Shown in pieces: positions 1 through 5,814 of a stretch of DNA of 6,945 nt. The position numbers and the translations under genes were made by a program. The DNA is from Bacillota bacterium. GTDB taxonomy: Bacteria; Bacillota; Clostridia; Lachnospirales; Lachnospiraceae. Position 1 is the stretch's first letter. Each line of letters opens with the position of its first letter. The stretch spans positions 1-6,945 of the forward strand of contig JAGFXQ010000180.1 in the NCBI GenBank assembly GCA_017861355.1, written 5' to 3'. The notes under the pieces were generated by a model. That model did not search any database and was not told the DNA's origin. It worked only from the letters and a program-made list of their open reading frames with translations.

Positions 1-1601
1 CCTTCTTCCAGGGCGGCTGTCTGAATATCCTCTGTGTTGCCTTTGTTTGCGATCATATTCCTGAGCTTATTGCTGATCGGCATAATCTCATAGACACCGA
101 TTCGCCCCCGGTAACCTGTCTCATTGCATAAGGTACAACCGATAGGTTCATATACGGTGATATCCTCTTCGGTCTCTGTTTTCAGTAGTCTCTTCTCCCG
201 TTCTGTAAGCTTACGCAGACTCTTACAGCTGCATAACCTTCTCGCCAGACGCTGAGCGATGACACCGACGACCGAATCCGCAATCAGATACGGTTCTATT
301 CCCATATCCGTCAGACGGGTAATCGAAGCTGCTGCACTGTTCGTATGCATGGTACTCACTACGAGATGTCCGGTAATGGAGGCTGTAACAGCAATTCTTG
401 CTGTCTCTTCGTCACGTATCTCACCGATCATGATGATATCCGGATCCTGACGCAGGATGGAACGCAGAGAGCTTGCAAAGGTCAGATCAGCCTTTGGATT
501 CACCTGTACTTGATTGATTCCGTCTATGTTAGCCTCAACCGGATCTTCGACTGTGATGATATTCACATCCTCCGTATTCAGCTCACTGAGTGCTGTGTAC
601 AGGGTAGTGGATTTTCCGCTTCCGGTAGGGCCGGTAACAAGGATAATTCCATTTGGATTGTCAAATATCTGGTTGAATTTACGTAATTCCTCTTCCGAAA
701 AGCCCAAATGCTTCTTATCACGGGTCAGGTTCTGTTTGGAGGTCAGACGCATTACTACCTTCTCACCGAATACGGTGGGGAGACAGGATACACGGATATC
801 ATATTCCTGCCGGTCAACTTGATGGGTAATACGGCCATCCTGTGGCTTTCTCTTCTCCGAGATATCCATACCGCCGATAATCTTGATACGGGTAGTGATC
901 GCCGACAAAAGGTTCGACTGGTAACTGCCGACATTCTGAAGAACTCCATCGATACGGTATCGAACCCGAATCTTATTCTCCAGTGGCTCAATATGGATAT
1001 CACTGGCTCTCTGGCGTACTGCCTGTTCTATTATCTTACGAATCAGGATAACAATCGGCGCATTCTCGACCGCTTCATTGATAAACTCGTCCGTAGCAGC
1101 TTCCTCATCATCCCTTTCCTGTGAAAATCTGTCTGCAACCGCTTGATTAGCCGCATTTCCATAATATTTGTCAATGCAAGCAAGAATTTCAGCCGGTGTG
1201 GCAATCACTGGTGTGATTTGCATTCCTGAAACAGCCGTGATATCGTCCATTGCTACGATATCAAGAGGGTCAGCCATCGCTACCCTCAGATATTTGGAAT
1301 CATAAGGATCAAATTCAAAGGGCATGATGATGTGCTTCGTCAGAACACTGCTGTCCGGTATCATGTTAAGGATTTCTTTCGGAATCTTATAGGATGATAG
1401 CTCTATGATGTCATAGCCCATCTGTTTATGTATTGTAAATGCGATCTGATGCTCCGTGGCAACTCCCATTCCGATCAGAATCGTACCAAGCTTTTGTCTG
1501 GTTGATTTCTGCTTCTCCAAAGCACCACTAAGCTGCTCTTCGTTGATTAGGCCTTCCGCCAGCAGCATATCACCTAATCTCTTCTTCTCTCTGACGAACA
1601 T
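1..1601 (-). CDS. pilB: Type IV pilus / type II secretion assembly ATPase PilB (GspE family) with N-terminal MshEN domain; 3' end off window
   Basis: Cytoplasmic hexameric ATPase that powers assembly of type IV pilus or pseudopilus subunits. From ATG 1601 there are 533 codons before the window edge, so a few tens of C-terminal residues are probably missing. The start is set by GGAGGT seven bases upstream. Residues 8-31 and 37-60 are two 24-residue repeats with a 5-residue linker. They carry RLG/KLG, Gly at repeat position 10, Leu/Ile at 17 and 21, and Gln at 24, which is the c-di-GMP-binding MshEN signature. A linker rich in acidic residues (about 158-172) precedes the N2 domain (about 175-290, RQRASDIHIEP). 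The core has Walker A GPTGSGKST (324-332, K330), an Asp box near 348-356, Walker B DPDIIMIGEIRD (386-397, E394) and a His box ending at H419. The zinc region is C457-S-C459 and C489-x-x-C492; the first pair is CxC rather than CxxC. It is the last visible gene of the riboswitch-led operon. PilB and GspE cannot be told apart firmly without downstream genes; the retraction ATPase PilT is excluded by the MshEN domain. Confidence 0.93.
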   Translation of the reverse strand, partial: MFVREKKRLGDMLLAEGLINEEQLSGALEKQKSTRQKLGTILIGMGVATEHQIAFTIHKQMGYDIIELSSYKIPKEILNMIPDSSVLTKHIIMPFEFDPYDSKYLRVAMADPLDIVAMDDITAVSGMQITPVIATPAEILACIDKYYGNAANQAVADRFSQERDDEEAATDEFINEAVENAPIVILIRKIIEQAVRQRASDIHIEPLENKIRVRYRIDGVLQNVGSYQSNLLSAITTRIKIIGGMDISEKRKPQDGRITHQVDRQEYDIRVSCLPTVFGEKVVMRLTSKQNLTRDKKHLGFSEEELRKFNQIFDNPNGIILVTGPTGSGKSTTLYTALSELNTEDVNIITVEDPVEANIDGINQVQVNPKADLTFASSLRSILRQDPDIIMIGEIRDEETARIAVTASITGHLVVSTMHTNSAAASITRLTDMGIEPYLIADSVVGVIAQRLARRLCSCKSLRKLTEREKRLLKTETEEDITVYEPIGCTLCNETGYRGRIGVYEIMPISNKLRNMIANKGNTEDIQTAALEE

Positions 1602-1676
1602 TCCAGTTACCTCCGTCCACTCCTCGTGTCAATTCTACTATCCATTGTGCAGAACTTGGATGCCTTCTCCCATTGC

Positions 1677-2873
1677 TTATGGTAGTCCGCTATTCCTTTG
1701 AAAGATATATTCGCGCATATCCGTCTGCCAATTATCTCTATGCGCTTTGCGCCAGTGATTCTTATGTTCTCCCTGGGCACTCCATTCTGTATGTTGATGC
1801 AGCCAGTCCTCCAGTATTTCTTCACCGGATGAGGCTTCCATTCCTTCATTTACTACTTCTACCATATATTGATTATCATAGAAGTATGCTGCACGGTTCG
1901 GTGAAGCGAATTCAATCACGGTAAAATCTTTGAATTGGAACAAAACTATTCCTAGTTCTTCACGACTATGAACTGTGCACTGCTTCACATAACTGAGCCA
2001 AAAGCTACTTCTTTCCTGATCTTTCAAGATCCGGATTATTCTATACTGGTTCAGCCATAAGATATATTTATCGGCTTCTTCTGATGTCAAAGCTGACATG
2101 GTTTCCTTATGTACTCTGTTGCCCGGATTACCGGCTTGTCCCAACATCAGCTCCAGTACAGGGAAAAAGCTTCTAAGCTGAAAAGTGTCGAGATTTCGCA
2201 GCATATTCTTAAGTGTACTAATCCGAATCTCAATGCTCTGGTCAGACAACATACTTGTTAGCTCGTTTGCACCTAGTCTCAAATATTCGGTGCCATTGCA
2301 TACGGTGATAAATCGTATAGAGCATTCCCGATACAAAAGGGTGTCGGACAGAATTCCCATAGACTTCAATCGATTCGCATAGCCTTCCTCGGTAGCATAA
2401 TTACCTGCACCTGCAATACTGTTCACATAAGCAGCCAGATTGTTCGATATGACGGAAGATAGATAGCCTTCCCATGGATAACCGTAAGCTTGGTAGAATA
2501 ATTCACCCATTCTTCGATCAGTGCGAAAATACTGCAGCGCACCTTGAAATCTCAAATCTCTATAATAATCCTGGCTTCTCCTATATAGAAGCCGAAGAAC
2601 CTCGTAATCCAGTCTAACAAGGATGATTGCTGCTAGAGGCTCCATCCCGGATGTTTCAGACTCCTCCAGCAGATAATGGCCAAGCAGCAATATCTCCGGC
2701 TGTGTTAAAATACTGCTCCAACTTGCCGTATGTCGGAGACCGGATCGTCCGATCAATCGGAAAAGTCTTCTATATTCATCATTAAGTTCCGGAGGAATCA
2801 CGGCATCATGATTGCGAAGCTCCTGTAGCTGCTGATCTACCTGCATCAGTTGTATCGGTTCAAAGCACAGCAT
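1677..2873 (-). CDS. EH-signature-like (ZorC-like) protein, 398 aa, function unknown
   Basis: This gene codes for a predicted soluble protein with no signal peptide or membrane segment. ATG 2873 lies 4 nt after the upstream stop, with AAAGGTG five bases before it, so translation is probably coupled to the coiled-coil gene. Residues 1-250 look mostly helical and I recognise no family there. The C-terminal part (about 288-392) resembles the EH-signature domain as I recall it from ZorC. It has an aromatic R-SS-FW start (288-292), then FTVIEF with E321, a short AAYFYD strand (328-333), and finally an H-x3-W helix, HRDNW (H378, W382). E321 and H378 would be the name-giving Glu and His. The family is associated with Zorya anti-phage defence, where ZorC contacts DNA. 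No partner ZorB or ZorD is visible here; the neighbours are a coiled-coil protein and PilB. The reading frame is intact and well expressed by its signals. The domain call is from memory of the motif and needs a profile search; a pilus-related or phage-defence role is inference. Confidence 0.6.
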   Translation of the reverse strand: MLCFEPIQLMQVDQQLQELRNHDAVIPPELNDEYRRLFRLIGRSGLRHTASWSSILTQPEILLLGHYLLEESETSGMEPLAAIILVRLDYEVLRLLYRRSQDYYRDLRFQGALQYFRTDRRMGELFYQAYGYPWEGYLSSVISNNLAAYVNSIAGAGNYATEEGYANRLKSMGILSDTLLYRECSIRFITVCNGTEYLRLGANELTSMLSDQSIEIRISTLKNMLRNLDTFQLRSFFPVLELMLGQAGNPGNRVHKETMSALTSEEADKYILWLNQYRIIRILKDQERSSFWLSYVKQCTVHSREELGIVLFQFKDFTVIEFASPNRAAYFYDNQYMVEVVNEGMEASSGEEILEDWLHQHTEWSAQGEHKNHWRKAHRDNWQTDMREYIFQRNSGLP

Positions 2874-2877
2874 CGCA

Positions 2878-3849
2878 TCACCTTTCTGCCGCTTGTTTCA
2901 TTTCTTCAATTACACTTCGCATTGCACGCGGAACTGCTTTGGAAGCGGCTGCTATCTCCTCTGCACTCTGTCCCAGACTCTTTGATATTCCGGCAAGGTG
3001 CTGGTCCATCACACCAAAGACATCATTGATGTTCTCATCAAGCTTCTGCTGATAATCAGTAAAACTTCGATCTAATATCTCGATACAGCTCTTTGCATTT
3101 ATACTTGCTTCCAGTAATGCCTGTGATGAGGCTTCCAGATTATTATTCATCTGTTGTGCTGTAGTTTCCAGATTGCTTCTGATCGACTGGGATTGCCGTT
3201 CCAAGCTGCTGTTACAGCTTTTGATATCCTCGACCCATTGCCTCTGACAGTCGTTAAACATTTTTAACATTTCATCTGTATGTAGGTTCAACAGCTCTTG
3301 TCCCTGATTCATCTTTTCTGTCATCAATACGGCTTGCTTCAGCTGTCCATCCGTCACACGGAACTGTTCCTGCATCTGATCTAATCGGGAAGACAGCATA
3401 TCCTGATTCTCCTGAAGCTTACGGATTATATCTGTATGTATGGATGTCAGTTCAAAGGATTGCTTCCTATATTGAAGGTACTCTTCTCTCTCCTGCTTCA
3501 TCTGGTCCATCAAAAGATTACTCTTCTCCTCCAGTCTTTCGATCAGTTTCTCTGACTGTTCAGTGCAGGCATGCTGGAGATTGTTCGAATTACGGATATT
3601 CTCTATGATATCTGTGTTATAATTGGTTGTCTGCTGTGTCATTCTTGTGAAGAATGAATCAGCCAAAGTATGAATTCCTGATTCGTTCTGATGTTTAATA
3701 TCTTGAGCCATCTGCTCCATCGCCTGGCCGATTCGACTGATCTCAGGATATAATGCCTCAGCCAATGCTGTGCTCATCTGCTGCCCTAATCGCTCTGCCA
3801 ATAAATCTGATATATTACCAGACATTTGACTGATTTTTTTATCATTCAT
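2878..3849 (-). CDS. Soluble coiled-coil protein, 323 aa, with a ZorA-tail-like C-terminus
   Basis: First gene of the riboswitch-controlled operon. ATG 3849 is preferred because GGGAGG sits seven bases upstream; an in-frame GTG at 3864 would add five residues but overlaps that site. The protein is almost wholly helical and rich in Gln, Glu, Asn, Ser and Met, with heptad-like stretches from about residue 95 to 270. There is no hydrophobic segment, so it should be cytoplasmic and oligomeric. The C-terminus (about 275-310: NDVFGVMDQHLAGISKSL, followed by an EEIA helix and a VPRAM motif) recalls the end of the long tails of ZorA and related MotA/TolQ/ExbB proteins, but the membrane motor part is absent. 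It resembles methyl-accepting proteins only in composition; no hairpin signalling motif was found. It is coupled to the EH-signature-like gene by a 4-nt gap, which suggests that the two products act together. Its function is unknown, and the ZorA resemblance is a weak motif-level impression. Confidence 0.75.
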   Translation of the reverse strand: MNDKKISQMSGNISDLLAERLGQQMSTALAEALYPEISRIGQAMEQMAQDIKHQNESGIHTLADSFFTRMTQQTTNYNTDIIENIRNSNNLQHACTEQSEKLIERLEEKSNLLMDQMKQEREEYLQYRKQSFELTSIHTDIIRKLQENQDMLSSRLDQMQEQFRVTDGQLKQAVLMTEKMNQGQELLNLHTDEMLKMFNDCQRQWVEDIKSCNSSLERQSQSIRSNLETTAQQMNNNLEASSQALLEASINAKSCIEILDRSFTDYQQKLDENINDVFGVMDQHLAGISKSLGQSAEEIAAASKAVPRAMRSVIEEMKQAAER

Positions 3850-3912
3850 AGACAGTCCTCCCACAATCCCCGTATTCGGAACAAACTCTATTGTTTTAAT
3901 ATCTCTTTATAT

Positions 3913-3953
3913 AAAAAAAGCAACTATACGTGTACATGATACACATTAGTTGC
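3913..3953 (-). terminator. Intrinsic terminator, expression platform of the c-di-GMP riboswitch
   Basis: On the minus strand GCAACTA (3953-3947) pairs with TAGTTGC (3926-3920). An inner GTGTA/TACAC stem closes a five-base loop, and seven Ts follow (3919-3913). It lies between the aptamer and the coiled-coil gene, so it would stop transcription before any coding sequence. Its 5' arm begins with the last two bases of the aptamer core (3953-3952), so aptamer and terminator compete. There is no matching T-run on the plus strand, so it works in one direction only. Confidence 0.85.
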
Positions 3954-4046
3954 AACCGAACTGCCATAAGATTAATGTTCATAATACCATCCATCTCAAC
4001 AGGCTCTGGCTTTGCGTCCTTAACTTTCGATAAGTTTGCCGACAAT
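3945..4046 (-). ncRNA. c-di-GMP-I (GEMM-I) riboswitch aptamer
   Basis: The minus strand carries the GEMM-I landmarks in order. They are GGCAAAC (4040-4034), a P1b hairpin capped by a C-GAAA-G tetraloop (4029-4024) on a CTTA/TAAG stem, the invariant GGACGCAAAGCC (4019-4008), a P2 arm of about 40 nt, and TGGCAG followed by CGGTTGC (to 3952). By analogy with the V. cholerae Vc2 structure, as I recall its numbering, the ligand contacts map to G at 4039 (Vc2 G20), A at 4012 (A47) and C at 3952 (C92). G rather than A at the G20 position favours c-di-GMP over cGAMP. An extended P1 can form between ATTGT (4046-4042) and ACTAAT (3950-3945), which would hold the terminator's 5' arm. Ligand binding should therefore favour read-through, making this an ON switch; that direction is inference. 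It controls the coiled-coil / EH-signature / pilB operon. Confidence 0.93.
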
Positions 4047-4063
4047 ATTCTCAGTCCTATTCC

Positions 4064-4092
4064 ATTTAACACAGAATAATTAACATTATCAA
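4064..4092 (-). promoter_or_regulatory. Candidate sigma-A promoter for the riboswitch leader and pilus operon
   Basis: On the minus strand the -35 element is TTGATA (4092-4087), followed by a 17-bp spacer and TTAAAT (4069-4064) as -10. The -35 matches the consensus at five of six positions and the -10 at four of six. Transcription would start near G4057, just upstream of the aptamer's P1 strand, which is the right distance for a riboswitch leader. A longer leader starting upstream of the 4171-4223 structured island is an alternative. Confidence 0.5.
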
Positions 4093-4170
4093 TAGAAAGT
4101 AAAGCAAACCATATTGTTCATAAATGTTGTATGATCATGAATATTCAGACCTGTTCACAGTAATTATGAA

Positions 4171-4223
4171 GCCTCGCCGACGGGAGTACCCTTGTCCATC
4201 TCCGGGGGGAGATGCGTTCGGTG
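4171..4223. other. GC-rich foldable island, possible unidentified structured RNA
   Basis: Set in AT-rich flanks, this segment can fold as a three-way junction. The outer helix pairs CGCCGA (4175-4180) with TCGGTG (4218-4223). One arm is CGGG-AGTA-CCC-TT-G (4181-4194). The other is a perfect 7-bp hairpin, CATCTCC/GGAGATG (4197-4203 with 4208-4214), with a four-base loop. The helices abut closely. The strand is undecided. On the minus strand a TATAAT at 4283-4278 could start a transcript through it toward the riboswitch. On the plus strand the outer helix gains a G-U pair that would be a C-A mismatch on the other strand. No T-run terminator closes it on either side. I checked it by eye against the TPP, glycine, lysine, FMN, SAM, cobalamin, T-box, ykkC and SRP motifs and none fit. 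The raiA-type clostridial RNA is a possibility I cannot test. Confidence 0.35.
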
Positions 4224-4381
4224 TATCACTTGTATGCAACCAATATTAGCTCACCAATTTATCTATTGTGTAATAACATTATACAACGACTGAATATAAT
4301 TTACTATATGCATTTTCTATATTTTTCAACCAATTATGCCATATACTGTGCAATTATGACAATTATAATCATTAAGTACTA
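4224..4381. other. AT-rich stretch without genes
   Basis: This is the AT-rich middle of the divergent intergenic region. It holds no open frame with a ribosome binding site. The only notable signal is a minus-strand TATAAT (4283-4278) without a convincing -35 box, which could start a long leader through the structured island and the riboswitch. No strong repeat was seen. Confidence 0.4.
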
Positions 4382-4410
4382 TTGACAATATGTATTACTT
4401 CGTATATCAT
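4382..4410 (+). promoter_or_regulatory. Distal sigma-A promoter of the AraC-family gene
   Basis: A perfect -35 TTGACA (4382-4387), a 17-bp spacer and TATCAT (4405-4410, five of six matches to the -10 consensus) predict a start near 4417. This gives a leader of about 110 nt before the AraC-family start codon. It lies 58 bp upstream of the second promoter (-10 to -35). Confidence 0.6.
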
Positions 4411-4467
4411 TGGAATATTATGTATTTTTATGCTTTTTAGAGTTCTCGCAAATCGCTTCTATACAAC

Positions 4468-4496
4468 TTGAAACCACCCCCTTTATGCGCTACAAT
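4468..4496 (+). promoter_or_regulatory. Proximal sigma-A promoter of the AraC-family gene
   Basis: TTGAAA (4468-4473), a 17-bp spacer and TACAAT (4491-4496), each five of six to consensus, predict a start near 4503. The short leader then contains the ribosome binding site GTGAGGTG (4513-4520). This is probably the main promoter, since spacing and position are both ideal. Confidence 0.65.
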
Positions 4497-4525
4497 AGAA
4501 TAAAACAGATCAGTGAGGTGCTGGT

Positions 4526-5569
4526 ATGAACTCTTTTCGCCGGATTATGGACGATATCTTCTCAAATTGTATACAGGTAACGGAGGAAACAGAGGCTGCA
4601 AATCGTCTCATGCACCCGGAATATGCGGATAACGATACCGAGATTAAAGGTTTTCCCGAGAAGCATCTGGCCGAAATCTTCTTCATCGGTTGGGAGATCA
4701 AGGAGGGTCAGTTAAGTGCCTTCTCCATCTCCCAGAACAAGATCACCGCTTTACGTTATGCATCGGACCAAAGTGATAAGACTCAGCGTCATACTCACAA
4801 TTACCTGGAATTAGCTTATGTAGTAGAGGGTGAATTCCATCAGAATATTCAGGGTAAGGATGTGTGTTTTCAAAAGGGCGAATGCTGCCTGATTGATACA
4901 AACTGCACCCATCAGGATTATCTAAAGGGGGAAGATGTCAAGGTTGTCTTCCTTGGAATCTCAAATCATTTATTTGACAAAGTGTTACGTGAAAATATAC
5001 CGCAAGGAATTCTGATCGAGTTCTTCGGTACTGCCCTGCTCTCCCAGAAGGAAGTCAGACAATACCTTCATCTGAGGCCAAAGCAGGAATCAAATGAGCA
5101 TATTGAAGATATCCTAGGTCAACTCCTGAATGAGTTATTGCAGAATGATGTAGGGTCCGAGTATATCTGCCGCGGACTGGTAAAGCGCCTTCTCTGGCAT
5201 CTGTGTCTCGCCTATGATTTCAGTCTGTCCAGAGAACAAGCCAAGGAGATGAATGTCCTGATTGGCGATGAGGTTCTCCGTTACATCAAGGAACACGAAG
5301 CAGAGGTCACGATTCAAGATCTGGTTCAGAAGTTTCATTATAATGAAGATTACTTCAACCGCCTTCTGAAAAGACGCGAAGGAGTTACCTACAGCGCGTA
5401 TCTTCAGAGAATACGTCTGGAGAAGGCAAGAGAATTGCTGGAGGAAACTTCTCTCAGTATTGAAGAGATCATCGAACAATGCGGATACCATAACAAAGGC
5501 TTTTTCTACCGTATCTTTGCCCAGAAGTATGGAATGACACCTGCTAAACTGAGAGAGTTAAAACAATAA
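4526..5569 (+). CDS. AraC-family transcriptional regulator, cupin sensor plus double HTH
   Basis: A 347-residue DNA-binding regulator, probably a sugar-responsive activator of the adjacent araA. ATG 4526 follows GTGAGGTG at a five-base spacing. About 70 N-terminal residues precede a cupin-like sensor fold with H89-T-H91, E95 and H129 in the usual positions for a cupin pocket. The C-terminal AraC/XylS domain covers about 247-345. Its first HTH is at 261-286 (VTIQDLVQKFHYNEDYFNRL). The second is at 311-339, with the family signature from about 300 onward (GYHNKGFFYRIFAQKYGMTP). Length and domain order are normal for two-domain regulators. It is transcribed divergently from the pilus operon and lies 245 nt upstream of araA on the same strand, with no terminator between, so read-through into araA is possible. 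The inducer is not shown by the sequence; L-arabinose is inferred from the neighbour only. It is not close in architecture to the GntR-type AraR of Bacillus. Confidence 0.95.
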   Translation: MNSFRRIMDDIFSNCIQVTEETEAANRLMHPEYADNDTEIKGFPEKHLAEIFFIGWEIKEGQLSAFSISQNKITALRYASDQSDKTQRHTHNYLELAYVVEGEFHQNIQGKDVCFQKGECCLIDTNCTHQDYLKGEDVKVVFLGISNHLFDKVLRENIPQGILIEFFGTALLSQKEVRQYLHLRPKQESNEHIEDILGQLLNELLQNDVGSEYICRGLVKRLLWHLCLAYDFSLSREQAKEMNVLIGDEVLRYIKEHEAEVTIQDLVQKFHYNEDYFNRLLKRREGVTYSAYLQRIRLEKARELLEETSLSIEEIIEQCGYHNKGFFYRIFAQKYGMTPAKLRELKQ

Positions 5570-5814
5570 ATGAAATGAACGAATGACGGTAACTTGTGAG
5601 ATATACCTTGTTAACCATTTTATAGAGATGATTTTGGAAGTCGGAATTGGTAACTTTCAAATAATATTCAGTAGGATAGAGAGATTGCCCACTGCCTCCT
5701 TAATTGATATGATGATGCTATCATCGGACATAGTGAATGATTATCCGTGTAATCAGAAGATACTTCACTTGTCACGAATACATGGTTCATCGATCAATTA
5801 AAGGAGGTATTCTT
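5570..5814. other. Intergenic region between the AraC-family gene and araA
   Basis: The 245-nt gap has no terminator hairpin with a T-run and no clear promoter. The best candidate is TTGATA (5704-5709) with CATAGT (5729-5734) at a poor 19-bp spacing. No CcpA cre site or AraR-type box was recognised. The dyad at 5711-5725, listed separately, falls in the spacer of this weak promoter. Confidence 0.4.
5711..5725. promoter_or_regulatory. Short perfect dyad, candidate operator upstream of araA
   Basis: GATGAT and ATCATC flank a three-base GCT centre. The site lies 90 nt upstream of the araA start codon and between the weak -35 and -10 candidates, a plausible place for a regulator to act. AraC-family proteins more often bind direct repeats, so the owner is uncertain, and a 6-bp dyad can arise by chance. 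Confidence 0.25.

Noticed and set aside
259..1124. Several plus-strand open frames of 60-140 codons
   Set aside because: They lie antisense to the clear PilB frame, which carries all family motifs; they are shadows.
1627..1632. Perfect TTGACA on the minus strand upstream of pilB
   Set aside because: At 17 bp downstream there is only TAACTG, overlapping the ribosome binding site and the start region; a transcript would begin inside the gene.
1607..1849. 80-codon minus-strand frame bridging the end of the EH-signature-like gene and the start of pilB
   Set aside because: Overlaps the EH-signature-like frame out of phase, has no recognisable motif, and contains the pilB leader; I regard it as a shadow.
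1677..3849. A complete Zorya defence system
   Set aside because: No ZorA channel, ZorB or helicase/nuclease gene is in the window; only two partial resemblances are seen, so a Zorya call is not supported.
3892..3925. TTGCTT-16-TATTAA promoter-like pair right after the riboswitch terminator
   Set aside because: The -35 box is part of the terminator stem and T-run, and the -10 box is weak; better explained as the tail of the terminator.
5583..5801. Open frame of 72 codons between the AraC-family gene and araA
   Set aside because: No ribosome binding site, no recognisable motif, and it fills a regulatory gap; most likely a chance frame.
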